Assembly (NCBI GenBank): GCA_015152565.1
Contig: SUTT01000020.1
Location: 1-34,876 of the forward strand
Direction: 5' to 3'
Source: Cyanobacteria bacterium SIG27
GTDB lineage: Bacteria > Cyanobacteriota > Vampirovibrionia > Gastranaerophilales > Gastranaerophilaceae
DNA length: 34,876 bases
The notes under the pieces are model-generated. The model was not told where the DNA came from. It saw nothing but the letters and a program-made list of their open reading frames with translations, and did not search any database. The number at the start of each line of letters is the position of its first letter. The stretch's first letter is position 1. A program made the position numbers and the translations under genes. Of this stretch, positions 24,573 through 33,209 are shown one piece after another.

Positions 24573-25634
24573 ATGTACGATTTTATTACAATTGGTTCAG
24601 CAACTCAGGATGTTTTCATTCAATCTGATGTTGCAAGCATTGTTAGTGTTAGTCAAATTAGCAAAAAAAGTGAGTTTATGTCTTTTCCTTATGGAGCAAA
24701 AACAGAAATCGCTGATTTTTCAAAAAATCTTGGTGGAGGCGCTGTTAACACTGCAACAAACTTAGCTAATCTTGGTTGCAAAACTTCAACAATTATTAAG
24801 CTTGGAAATGATGAACTAAATTCAATAATCAAATTAAAACTTGCTCAATCTGGCGTTGATATTATGAATGTTATTGATTCTGATAAACATTTAACAGGTT
24901 TTTCTATTATTCTTGTTAGTTTTCAAGGAGATAGAACAGTTTTAGCTCACCGTGGCGCAAATGCTCATGTAGCTGAAAAAGAAGTTAATTTTGAAGCAAT
25001 TAAAAATTCTCGCTGGGTGTATGTTTCTCCATTAAGCGGAAATAGCAATAAAATATTAGATAAAGTTGCTAAATTTTGCGAAGAAAATAAAATCAATCTT
25101 GCAATTAACGCAGGGACCACAGCATTAAAAAAAGGCGAAAAGTATTTTTCAAAAATTTTAAAAACTGCTCAAATTGTTTTAATGAACAAAGAAGAAGCTA
25201 CGCTTGTAACCAAAATTCAAGTAAGACAAGATACTAAAGAACAAAAATTTTCTAAATGCGAAATTCATCCAGATATAGTTGAAATGTTAAAAGCGCTAAG
25301 GGGAGAAACAAAAGCAATTACCGTTATTACTGATGGTAAAAATGGTGCATATTGTTATGATGGAAATCAAATTTATATTTGCCCAACATTCCCTGCAATT
25401 GTTACTTCAACTCTTGGTGCTGGCGATGCTTTTGCTTCAACATTCTGCGCAACAATGGATAAGTTTGATTGGAATATTGAAAAATCTCTTAAATATGCAT
25501 CAGTTAATTCGGCTTCTGTTTGTACGCATTTTGGTGCACAAGAAGGCTTTTTGACATTTGATGAAATCGAAGAAAAATTAAATAACGAAAAAGATTTCAA
25601 AGTTAAAATTTTAAAGGCGGAAGAATGCGTCTAG
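24573..25634 (+). CDS. PfkB-family sugar/nucleoside kinase
   Basis: A 353-aa ribokinase-like (PfkB) kinase that would phosphorylate a sugar or nucleoside with ATP. The N-terminal PfkB signature is at about 55-68 (NLGGGAVNTATNLANLG), and the C-terminal signature with the anion hole and catalytic Asp is TLGAGDAFASTF near 285-297. TVITDGKNGAYCY precedes it. An insertion of about 35 residues near 215-245 (from VRQDTKEQKF to LRGETKA) is longer than in ribokinase and could affect specificity. The start is firm, with GAGGAA upstream. Its last 10 nt overlap rqcP. The substrate cannot be told from sequence or neighbours. Confidence 0.85.
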   Translation: MYDFITIGSATQDVFIQSDVASIVSVSQISKKSEFMSFPYGAKTEIADFSKNLGGGAVNTATNLANLGCKTSTIIKLGNDELNSIIKLKLAQSGVDIMNVIDSDKHLTGFSIILVSFQGDRTVLAHRGANAHVAEKEVNFEAIKNSRWVYVSPLSGNSNKILDKVAKFCEENKINLAINAGTTALKKGEKYFSKILKTAQIVLMNKEEATLVTKIQVRQDTKEQKFSKCEIHPDIVEMLKALRGETKAITVITDGKNGAYCYDGNQIYICPTFPAIVTSTLGAGDAFASTFCATMDKFDWNIEKSLKYASVNSASVCTHFGAQEGFLTFDEIEEKLNNEKDFKVKILKAEECV

Positions 25635-25876
25635 ACAAGTTTTTAAAGGTTTCAAGGTTAATTAAAAGAAGAACTGTTGCAAATGATGTTTGCGATTCGG
25701 CAAGAGTGTTTGTAAATAATAATCCAGCCAAACCTGCTAAACAATTAAAAATTGGGGATATTATTTCAATAGAATACAAAAATGCCCTTAAATCATATAA
25801 AGTTTTACAAGTGCCAAACGGAAACGTGCCTGTTAATATGGCAAGTGAGCTTTATGAAGAAATAATTAATGAATAA
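25625..25876 (+). CDS. rqcP: S4-domain ribosome quality-control factor RqcP
   Basis: An 83-aa protein nearly all S4 RNA-binding domain: MRLDKFLKVSRLIKRRT, then ARVFVNNNPAKPAKQLKIGDIISIEY. This closely matches Bacillus RqcP (YabO), which works with RqcH on stalled 50S subunits during C-terminal alanine tailing. It also resembles the heat-shock protein Hsp15, but length and the opening sequence favour RqcP. It overlaps the pfkB-like gene by 10 nt and uses a GGCGGAAG purine run inside that gene for initiation. It is followed after 21 nt by alanine dehydrogenase. Confidence 0.88.
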   Translation: MRLDKFLKVSRLIKRRTVANDVCDSARVFVNNNPAKPAKQLKIGDIISIEYKNALKSYKVLQVPNGNVPVNMASELYEEIINE

Positions 25877-25897
25877 AGAATAATTAAAGAGGTTAAA

Positions 25898-27034
25898 ATG
25901 AGATATAATTTTGGTGTTGTTAAAGAATTAAAAGAAGGTGAAACAAGGGTTGCAATCACTCCTGATGTAGTTGCGATGCTTCAAGCTGATGGTTTAAATG
26001 TTTTAGTTGAATCGGGCGCTGGGGTTACATCTGGTTTTTCTGACGAAGATTATATTAATAACGGCGCAACTGTTGTTAAATCAGCGAGTGAAGTTTGGAA
26101 TAATTCAAAAATTATTGTTAAAGTAAAAGAGCCACAAGAAGAAGAATTTCAATATTTTAGACCTGATTTAATTATTTTTTCATATCTTCATTTAGCGATT
26201 GAAGAAAAATTGACAAATGAACTTTTAGCCAAAAAAGTTACAACAATTGCTTCTGAATCTGTTAAAACCGCTGATGGACAATTGCCTCTTTTAACTCCAA
26301 TGTCTGAAATTGCAGGCAGACTTGCTGTTCAAATTGGAGCTAGATTATTAGAATCACATAAAGGTGGCTCAGGCGTTTTATTATCAGGTGTTCCTGGGGT
26401 TCAGCCGGGGAAAGTTATTATTATCGGTGCAGGCGTAGCTGGCTTTAATGCTGCTCAAATTGCGATTGGCATGGGTGCTGACGTTTCAATTTTTGATGTA
26501 AATCCCAAAAAATTAGTTCAAATTGATGGAATTTATGGTACATCAATTAAAACGCACTATTGCAATCCTGCTCGTATTGCGCAAGAAGTTCCAAAAGCAG
26601 ATATTTTAATTACTTGTGTATTAAATCCATCCCATGTAGCAGAAAAAATTGTACCCGAAGATGTTGTTAAAACAATGAAAAAAGGTTCTGTTATAGTTGA
26701 TGTTGCAATTGATCAGGGTGGAAATGTTGAAACAATAGATAAATGTACAACACACAATGAACCAACCTATGAAAAACACGGCGTATTGCATTGCGCTATT
26801 CCAAATATTCCATCAGCAGTTCCCAAAACGGCTTCTTATGCTTATTCTTATGCTATGTATCCTTATTTAAAAGCGTTAGGAGAAAAAGGAATAATTGAAG
26901 CAGTTAAAGAAAATCAAGATTTATCAAACGGGGTGACTACTTTTAATGGTGTTATTACAAATGCTGATGTTGCTCATTCTCTTAATCAAGAATACACACA
27001 AATTGAACTATTAGTAGGTTTTAAATTAAAATGA
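25898..27034 (+). CDS. ald: Alanine dehydrogenase
   Basis: This enzyme interconverts L-alanine and pyruvate with NAD(H) and ammonia. The 378-aa protein is of normal length. The N-terminal domain has GESGAG-like residues (VLVESGAGVTSGFSDEDY near 46-63), the substrate lysine in VKVKEPQ near 75 and the catalytic histidine in FSYLHLA near 96. The central Rossmann domain has GAGVAGFNAAQIAIGMGADV near 178-197. AGRLAVQIGA and AIPNIPSAVPKTAS are also typical of Ald rather than of PntA transhydrogenase. A clear AGAGG site precedes the start. Its TGA overlaps the proB ATG (ATGA), so translation is coupled. In an anaerobe it can link pyruvate and amino acid metabolism. Confidence 0.95.
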   Translation: MRYNFGVVKELKEGETRVAITPDVVAMLQADGLNVLVESGAGVTSGFSDEDYINNGATVVKSASEVWNNSKIIVKVKEPQEEEFQYFRPDLIIFSYLHLAIEEKLTNELLAKKVTTIASESVKTADGQLPLLTPMSEIAGRLAVQIGARLLESHKGGSGVLLSGVPGVQPGKVIIIGAGVAGFNAAQIAIGMGADVSIFDVNPKKLVQIDGIYGTSIKTHYCNPARIAQEVPKADILITCVLNPSHVAEKIVPEDVVKTMKKGSVIVDVAIDQGGNVETIDKCTTHNEPTYEKHGVLHCAIPNIPSAVPKTASYAYSYAMYPYLKALGEKGIIEAVKENQDLSNGVTTFNGVITNADVAHSLNQEYTQIELLVGFKLK

Positions 27035-28137
27035 TAGAAAATTCAAAAAGAATAGTTTTTAAATTTGGAACAAATATTTTAAGAAATGAAGATGGCGAAA
27101 TTTCGCTATCTCATTTATATTCATTTATTGAAGATATTTCAAAGCTGCATAAACAAGGTAATGAAATTTTAATAGTCACATCAGGCGCTGTTGGGCTTGG
27201 TGCTAAAAAGCTTGGAATTGATACAACAACATCTACTACTCTAAAACAAGCAGCTGCAAGCGTTGGTCAACCTTTGCTTATGGGTATTTGGCAAGATGGT
27301 TTTGAAAAATATGGCATTAAAACTGCTCAAATTTTATTAACAGAAGAAGATTTTGCAAATAGAAAAAAATATCTTTCTTTAAGATTAACCCTATCAAAAT
27401 TATTAGAAAATAAAGTTGTTCCAATTATTAATCAAAATGATGCAGTGTCGCCATCTGAGCTTGAACATGTTTGTTTTTCGGATAATGATAAATTATCTTC
27501 AATTGTTGCTTCAAAACTAGATGCTGATTTATTGGTTATGGTTTCTGATATTGATGGACTGTACGATAAAAACCCAAAAGAGTTTAATGATGCTAAACTA
27601 ATTAAAAAAGTTGAACGTGTCACTCCTGAAATTGAAGCCTTGGCTAGTGGCGCAACGCTTGGTGGCAGAGGTGGAATGATAACCAAACTAACTGCTGCTA
27701 AAGTTGTAACATCAAGCGGACTATACGCTAAAATCGTTAACGGAAAAACGCCAAATATAATTAAAAAAGTGTTTGACGATGAAGTAGGAACGACATTTAT
27801 TCCAAATAATAATCTGTCCCATAAAAAGCGCTGGATAGCTTATGCTACAAATATCATGGGTCAAATTGTTGTAAATAATGGTGCTAAAAATGCTATTATT
27901 GAAAATCAAAAAAGCTTATTAAGCATTGGAATTGTTGATGTTCAAGGCGATTTTCAAAGAGGAGAAATTGTTTCAATATTAGATGAAGAAAAAAATGAAT
28001 TTGCAAGAGGAATATCAAGTTATGATTCATCTGATATTGAAAAAATCAAAGGATGTCATTCCGATAAAATAACTGAAATTTTGGGTTATAAATTTGATGA
28101 TGATGTTGTAATTAAGGATAATTTAGTATTAGTTTAG
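27031..28137 (+). CDS. proB: Glutamate 5-kinase
   Basis: ProB phosphorylates glutamate to gamma-glutamyl phosphate, the first step to proline, and is normally feedback-inhibited by proline. The 368-aa protein has the amino acid kinase fold: VFKFGTNIL near 9, VTSGAVGLGAKKLG near 50, QNDAVSPSE near 133, DKLSSIVASKLDADLLVMVSDIDGLYD, and GGRGGMITKLTAAK near 212. A C-terminal PUA domain (about 275-365) is present. It overlaps ald by 4 nt and precedes proA by 7 nt. ProC is not in the window. Confidence 0.95.
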   Translation: MIENSKRIVFKFGTNILRNEDGEISLSHLYSFIEDISKLHKQGNEILIVTSGAVGLGAKKLGIDTTTSTTLKQAAASVGQPLLMGIWQDGFEKYGIKTAQILLTEEDFANRKKYLSLRLTLSKLLENKVVPIINQNDAVSPSELEHVCFSDNDKLSSIVASKLDADLLVMVSDIDGLYDKNPKEFNDAKLIKKVERVTPEIEALASGATLGGRGGMITKLTAAKVVTSSGLYAKIVNGKTPNIIKKVFDDEVGTTFIPNNNLSHKKRWIAYATNIMGQIVVNNGAKNAIIENQKSLLSIGIVDVQGDFQRGEIVSILDEEKNEFARGISSYDSSDIEKIKGCHSDKITEILGYKFDDDVVIKDNLVLV

Positions 28138-28144
28138 GTAAATT

Positions 28145-29392
28145 ATGATTGATATATTTGAAATTGCGCAAAATGCAAAAAATGCATATTTAAAAACAAT
28201 GAATCTTGATGTTGAAATTAAAAATCAAGCGCTGAGCGCAATAGCTAAAAAAATTGAGCAAAATAAAGATGAAATATTTGCTGCAAATCAAAAAGACCTT
28301 GAAAATGCAAGTATTATGCTAAAAGAGGGCAAAATCAATCAAGCAACATATAATCGCCTTAAAATTAATGAAAATAAGATTAATGATTTAATCACGGGTT
28401 TAAATGATTTAATTAAATTAGATGACCCTGTTAATAAGGTTTTATGGCAAAAAGAATTAGACGAAGATTTAATTTTAAAGAAAATTGCAACTCCAATTGG
28501 TGTTATTGGAGTGATTTTTGAAGCACGTCCGGATTGTTTTATTCAAATTGCTTCTTTGTTAATTAAATCAGGCAATTGCGGTATTTTGAAAGGTGGAAGC
28601 GAAGCGAATAATACAAACGCTTTGTTTGCTGATTTAGTTAATAGTGCGCTTGATGAAATAAATTATCCAAAAAATGCAATTAATTTGATTTATTCAAGAG
28701 AAGATATTAAAACAATGCTTTCTTTGGATGAATATATTAGCTTAATTATCCCAAGAGGTTCAAATTCTTTAGTAAAATTCATCAAAGAAAATACTAAAAT
28801 TCCTGTTTTGGGGCACGCTTCCGGAATTTGTCATATTTTTGTTGATGAAAATGCAAAATATGAAAATGTTAAAAATATTATAATAGATGCTAAAACTCAA
28901 TATCCAAGCGCTTGTAATGCTGTTGAAACGCTTTTAATTCATAAAGAGTGGAATTATATTAATCAACTTAAAAAAGATTTAATTGTAGCTCGAATTGAAA
29001 TAGTTGAAAATCCGCTTGATTATGCTCATGAATATAGCGATACTATTTTATCAATTAAAATAGTTGATAATTTAAATGAAGCAATAGGACATATTAATAA
29101 ATTTGGTTCAGGGCATACTGATTCTATTTTAAGTGAAGATAATGAAAATATTGAAAAATTTATGAATTTGGTTGACTCTGCTTGTGTGTTCTCAAATTGT
29201 TCAACAAGATTTTCAGATGGTTTTAGATTTGGTTTTGGTGCAGAAGTTGGAATTTCAACAAATAAAACTCACGCAAGAGGTCCGGTGGGACTCGAAGGCT
29301 TGACAATTTATAAATATAAGCTTTTTGGTAAAAATCAAATTGTTGCTCCTTATGCGCAAGGTGAAAAAAGCTTTAGGCATAAATTCATTTAA
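28145..29392 (+). CDS. proA: Gamma-glutamyl phosphate reductase
   Basis: ProA reduces gamma-glutamyl phosphate with NADPH to glutamate semialdehyde, the second step of proline synthesis. The 415-aa protein is an aldehyde dehydrogenase-fold enzyme of standard length. Motifs include ATPIGVIGVIFEARPDC near 117-134, IIPRGSNSLVKFI near 200, GHASGICHIFVD near 221 and the catalytic cysteine in QYPSACNAVETLL near 255. GAEVGISTNKTHARGPVGLEGLTIYKY near the end is typical. It is the last recognised biosynthetic gene of the run; the DUF3137/lemA cluster starts 42 nt later with its own possible promoter. Confidence 0.95.
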   Translation: MIDIFEIAQNAKNAYLKTMNLDVEIKNQALSAIAKKIEQNKDEIFAANQKDLENASIMLKEGKINQATYNRLKINENKINDLITGLNDLIKLDDPVNKVLWQKELDEDLILKKIATPIGVIGVIFEARPDCFIQIASLLIKSGNCGILKGGSEANNTNALFADLVNSALDEINYPKNAINLIYSREDIKTMLSLDEYISLIIPRGSNSLVKFIKENTKIPVLGHASGICHIFVDENAKYENVKNIIIDAKTQYPSACNAVETLLIHKEWNYINQLKKDLIVARIEIVENPLDYAHEYSDTILSIKIVDNLNEAIGHINKFGSGHTDSILSEDNENIEKFMNLVDSACVFSNCSTRFSDGFRFGFGAEVGISTNKTHARGPVGLEGLTIYKYKLFGKNQIVAPYAQGEKSFRHKFI

Positions 29393-29434
29393 TAAAACGA
29401 CTTGAATGATTGAAAAATATGATATTGTTAGAAC

Positions 29435-30361
29435 ATGGATAACGATACATATAAAAAAATCAAGTTGGATTTTCAAGATAAATATTTTAAAGTTATCAAG
29501 CCAAAGCTTGCATATTACGAAGAAAAAAGACTCGCCGGACAAGCAAAATGGAAAAAACAAAAAAACACTGTAGTTCTAATTGGAACTATACTCACCATAG
29601 GAGCTTTTTTCATTCATCCACAACTTGCTTTTATGGCTGGTTTTATGGCATTAATTGTCGGGCTTATAATAAGAACTTCTATTGCAGGTAAAATTAACCT
29701 TGAAATGAAGCAAGATTTTATGCCAATAGTTTGCGAATGTTTCGAAAATTTAAGATGGTCAAATGTACGTCCTGCAAGGACTAGCGAATTTTATGATGTA
29801 GGATTGGTTGATTATTATAATAGAACTTCGTTTGACGATATTTTTATTGGGAATTATAAAGGTGTACATTTTAAAATAATAGAAGCCGATTTAAAATATG
29901 AAAGCGGTAGCGGTAAAAATCGTTCTGTTAGAACAATTTTATACGGAATTATTTTAAAAATCGAAGCTAATAGCACAAATAGTTCGCACACAATAATTAG
30001 ACCGGATTCTCTAATTAAAGGAACAATTAAAAATCTAAAAAGAACGGAGCTGGAAGATGTAATCTTTGAAAAGAAATTTGATGTTTATACGAACGATGAA
30101 GTTGAAGCCAGAGTAGTGATTACTGCTGCATTTATGGAAAGATTAAATAACATTGGAAAAGTTTTTAAAGCATATAGTACAAGTTGCGCTTTTTTAAATA
30201 ATGCTGTTTATGTTGCACTTGATACTCGAAAAGATATGTTTGAAATATTCGACTTTAATAAACCGATTGATGGGGCTGAGTTTTTCGCTCGTATGTTTGA
30301 AGAATTACTTTCAATTTATAAATTAATTGATTATCTAGAATTAGGACAAAAAACCACATAA
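29435..30361 (+). CDS. DUF3137-type membrane protein (paralogue 3)
   Basis: A 308-aa member of the five-copy family. The cytoplasmic start (KIKLDFQDKYFKVIKPKLAYY) is followed by a helix hairpin at about 45-88, a soluble segment with FDDIFIGNYKGVHFKIIEADL, GIILKIEAN, then the C-terminal signature LEDVIFEKKFDVYTNDEVE with ITAAFMERLNNIG. It is close to paralogue 5 along the whole length, suggesting recent duplication. No Shine-Dalgarno is visible; a possible -10 (TATTGT, 29423-29428) lies 6 nt before the ATG. It is followed after 15 nt by lemA. DUF3137 next to LemA is a known association without known function. Confidence 0.78.
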   Translation: MDNDTYKKIKLDFQDKYFKVIKPKLAYYEEKRLAGQAKWKKQKNTVVLIGTILTIGAFFIHPQLAFMAGFMALIVGLIIRTSIAGKINLEMKQDFMPIVCECFENLRWSNVRPARTSEFYDVGLVDYYNRTSFDDIFIGNYKGVHFKIIEADLKYESGSGKNRSVRTILYGIILKIEANSTNSSHTIIRPDSLIKGTIKNLKRTELEDVIFEKKFDVYTNDEVEARVVITAAFMERLNNIGKVFKAYSTSCAFLNNAVYVALDTRKDMFEIFDFNKPIDGAEFFARMFEELLSIYKLIDYLELGQKTT

Positions 30362-30376
30362 AGAAAGGGAAATAAA

Positions 30377-30958
30377 ATGGAAAATTTATTAGTACTTATT
30401 ATTTTTCTTGTGCTTGCACTGATTGTATTAATGGCAGTCTATGGCATGTATGTTTCTGTTATGAAAGCAAGAAATAAAACACAAGAAGCTTTTTCTTCAA
30501 TTGACGTACAATTAAAGAAAAGATATGATTTAATTCCAAATATTTTAAAAATTGCTAAAAAATTCATGGAGCACGAAAGAGGCTTGATGGAGGAAATCGT
30601 TAGCCTAAGAAGTAAAGCAATGGGCGTTTCTAATGATTTATCTGAATCAGAAAAGAAATTTGCTCTTGATAAGCAAATTAATGCAAAACTTGGTCAAATT
30701 ATGGTTGCAGTTGAAAACTATCCAGAATTAAAATCTGACCAAACAATGGTTCAGGCAATGAATGCTTTTCAAGATGCAGAAGAGCACATTGCTGCTGCAA
30801 GAAGATTTTATAACTCTGCGGTTTTAGAATTAAACAACAAAACAGACATCTTTCCAACTTCAATAATTGCTGCTATGTGTGGTGTGCGAAGACAGCAATT
30901 CTTTGAAACGGATGAAGTTTCAAGGCAATCGATTGATGCAAGTAATTATTTAAATTAA
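30377..30958 (+). CDS. lemA: LemA family protein
   Basis: A 193-aa LemA-type protein: one N-terminal membrane helix (about 4-26), then a long cytosol-side or extracytoplasmic helical bundle with the family hallmarks VMKARNKTQEAFSSIDVQLKKRYDLIPN near 30-58, a heptad-rich middle, LGQIMVAVENYPELKSDQ near 103-121 and ARRFYNSAVLELNN near 138. LemA proteins are membrane-anchored helical proteins of uncertain function, sometimes tied to envelope stress or surface proteins. An AAAGGGA ribosome site lies 7 nt upstream. It sits between DUF3137 copies, 15 nt after one and 37 nt before another, and a hairpin follows it. Residue identities are typical; the role is open. Confidence 0.93.
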   Translation: MENLLVLIIFLVLALIVLMAVYGMYVSVMKARNKTQEAFSSIDVQLKKRYDLIPNILKIAKKFMEHERGLMEEIVSLRSKAMGVSNDLSESEKKFALDKQINAKLGQIMVAVENYPELKSDQTMVQAMNAFQDAEEHIAAARRFYNSAVLELNNKTDIFPTSIIAAMCGVRRQQFFETDEVSRQSIDASNYLN

Positions 30959-30960
30959 TA

Positions 30961-30982
30961 AAAGCCCCGCAAGGGGCTTTTT
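30961..30982 (+). terminator. Hairpin after lemA, possible weak terminator
   Basis: AAAGCCCC (30961-30968) pairs with GGGGCTTT (30973-30980) over a GCAA tetraloop. The T-run is short (five, partly in the stem) and the next gene of the cluster begins 14 nt later, so it may attenuate read-through or stabilise the upstream mRNA rather than stop it fully. Confidence 0.65.
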
Positions 30983-30995
30983 GAGAGCATAAGCA

Positions 30996-32072
30996 ATGAA
31001 AGTTGAAAAAGAATATTTTATAAATTATTACAATCAAAAAATTAGACCTGAAATTTTAAAATTTACTAAACAACACAAGGTGTGTTTAGAAAAATTTAAT
31101 AAACAAGCAAAAAATGTTAAACCTAAGTCTTTGCTTAGTGTTTTTATTATGCCTGCTTTAAAATTTTTGGCATTTTTTATTTTGATATTTATATTTTCTC
31201 CTTTCAATGAAGCTCTTTTTAATAAAGCTCCCATGGTCGCTATTGCATTAATGATTTTTTCGGTATTATCAATACCTTTGTTGTTTGTAGGTAGCGGCAT
31301 TAAGTTCGTATTAGATATTTTTGCAGCAATAAATGTTTTTCTTCCATTTTATAATAATTTAACTTCTCTTAGCGAGCTTGAAAGTCAAATTAAAAAAGCT
31401 GTAATGCCTGTTTTTTGTCAAATGTTTAAAAATCTTAAATGGTGTCATGGAACATATCAAAACAGATTACAAATATTTAATTCTAAAGTAATTCCGGCAG
31501 GTTTTGATTATAAAAAAGGTTATGATCTTGATGATATTTTTTATGGCGTGATTGATGATGTAAGATTTGAAATAATAGAATTAAAAGTGCCTTTGTTATC
31601 AAATATTGCGTCAAATAATATTCCAAAGGAACAAGAAATGATTTCAAGCATTGTATTAAAAATTGATATAAACAAAAAATTTAATAATCACACTTTGGTT
31701 TATCCTTCATATTGCGAAAAGCCGCTTGATTTTATTGAAACGCAGCTTGAAGATGTAGTTTTTGAATATAAGTATAATGTTTATACGCATAATGAAACCG
31801 AGGCAAGATATCTTATTACTCCAAAATTTATGGAAGCACTAAATAACGCAAAAAGAGTACTGAAGTGTGAAGATATTTGCTGCTCTTTTTATAATAACAA
31901 TTTGTTTGTTTTATTGGATTATAAAGTAAAAAGCGAAAACGAGCTTTTTGGACATGATTTATTTTCTGTTAATATTTACAATGAAAATATTGATGATGTA
32001 CATATTTATATGAAAATATTTAGTGAATTAACAAATTTCTTAAAAGTAATTAATTATTTTAAAAGAGCCTAA
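30996..32072 (+). CDS. DUF3137-type membrane protein (paralogue 4)
   Basis: A 358-aa family member, the most divergent of the plus-strand set. After an N-terminal helix (KFTKQHKVCLEKFNKQ) come two or three membrane helices between about 48 and 115, then KAVMPVFCQMFKNLKWCHG, DDIFYGVIDDVRFEIIELK, a GIVLKID-like strand, and the signature LEDVVFEYKYNVYTHNETE with ITPKFMEALNNAK. It has several Cys (CHG, CEDICCSF) but no recognised metal motif. Initiation appears weak (GAGAGC 7-9 nt upstream). It lies just after the hairpin that follows lemA. Confidence 0.75.
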   Translation: MKVEKEYFINYYNQKIRPEILKFTKQHKVCLEKFNKQAKNVKPKSLLSVFIMPALKFLAFFILIFIFSPFNEALFNKAPMVAIALMIFSVLSIPLLFVGSGIKFVLDIFAAINVFLPFYNNLTSLSELESQIKKAVMPVFCQMFKNLKWCHGTYQNRLQIFNSKVIPAGFDYKKGYDLDDIFYGVIDDVRFEIIELKVPLLSNIASNNIPKEQEMISSIVLKIDINKKFNNHTLVYPSYCEKPLDFIETQLEDVVFEYKYNVYTHNETEARYLITPKFMEALNNAKRVLKCEDICCSFYNNNLFVLLDYKVKSENELFGHDLFSVNIYNENIDDVHIYMKIFSELTNFLKVINYFKRA

Positions 32073-32144
32073 TTAATTCAAACAAATGAGCAAATAGTGG
32101 TTACTGTATGATATTTTAAATTACATATATATTATGGAATTATT

Positions 32145-33176
32145 ATGGATAGAGATACTTTTTTTAAAATTAAACAAACTTTTCAAGAAAATTATTTTCA
32201 GCACGTAAAGCCCAAATTAACTGAATTTGAAGCAAAAAGAAAAAAATATTTAAAAAATGCAAATTTAACGGCACCAATTTTTATTGTGTTAGCTATATTA
32301 TATTTTCTTTTTTATGACAAATTAGGACAAGAAAGCTGCAACTTAAATATAGTTATTGCTTTGGTTGTTATTTCGATTGCATGTCATAAATATGCTCAAT
32401 GGTTATTAAATGTTGAAATTAAAAAATCAGTAATGCCTCATATATGCAAATGTTTTGAGGGGTTGTCTTGGAAAGATTCAAGTTATGATTTAAAAGAAAG
32501 TTACGAACCAACAGGTATTGTAGAAAATTATAATATTTCTTTTGTTGACGATGTTTTTTTGGGAAAATACAATGATATTGATTTTGAAATTATCAAAACA
32601 TCATTAAAGAAAGATTACAAAAATAAAGGTAAAACAACACTTAGTGCTCTTAATGATCCAAATAGTGATTTGTATAAAAGCATGCCTTTTTTGTTGTATA
32701 TTATTGGTTTTGCTGCATATTTGGCAGGTAAAGTTGGCATCGGACAAGGGAATTCAAAAAAAATATTTGATGGAGTTATTTTAAAAATTGTATCTGTTAA
32801 ATCTTTCGCATCTCATACATTAATTAAACCTGATTCTTTGATTAAAATGACAACGGTTAATTTAAACCATACCGAATTAGAAGACGTTGTTTTTGAAAAA
32901 AAATATGATGTTTATTCTAATGACCCAGTTGATGCCAGATATTTAATCACAACCGCATTTATGGAAAGATTAAATAATATTAACAGTGTGTTTGAGGCTG
33001 ATAAATTAAGTTGTGCTTTTTATCAAAATAGTGTATATATTGCTCTTAAAACCAAAAAAGAATTGTTTGCGCCTTGCAATTTGAAAAAGCCGATTGATGA
33101 TGCTAGTGCATTTGTTGAAATTTTTCAGGAAATCATTAGTGTTTATAGACTGATTGAGCATCTTAAATTGTCGTAA
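32145..33176 (+). CDS. DUF3137-type membrane protein (paralogue 5)
   Basis: A 343-aa protein very like paralogue 3 (MDRDTFFKIKQTFQENYF against MDNDTYKKIKLDFQDKYF at the start; SLIK.T..NL..TELEDV near the end). It differs by an inserted stretch at about 160-200 containing an extra membrane-like segment (MPFLLYIIGFAAYLAGK), in a place where paralogue 3 has only a short loop. The C-terminal signature reads LEDVVFEKKYDVYSNDPVD with ITTAFMERLNNIN. A GGAA run lies about 6 nt before the ATG. The 72-nt gap to the previous gene is AT-rich with TATATT-like boxes, so it may have its own promoter. Confidence 0.77.
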   Translation: MDRDTFFKIKQTFQENYFQHVKPKLTEFEAKRKKYLKNANLTAPIFIVLAILYFLFYDKLGQESCNLNIVIALVVISIACHKYAQWLLNVEIKKSVMPHICKCFEGLSWKDSSYDLKESYEPTGIVENYNISFVDDVFLGKYNDIDFEIIKTSLKKDYKNKGKTTLSALNDPNSDLYKSMPFLLYIIGFAAYLAGKVGIGQGNSKKIFDGVILKIVSVKSFASHTLIKPDSLIKMTTVNLNHTELEDVVFEKKYDVYSNDPVDARYLITTAFMERLNNINSVFEADKLSCAFYQNSVYIALKTKKELFAPCNLKKPIDDASAFVEIFQEIISVYRLIEHLKLS

Positions 33177-33209
33177 GCAATTTTTTTCTTTGTTTTGTTT
33201 TTATAAGAT

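Noticed and set aside
29255-29560. 101-codon minus frame across the proA/DUF3137 junction
   Set aside because: Overlaps two well-supported plus-strand genes and has no ribosome site or recognisable features.
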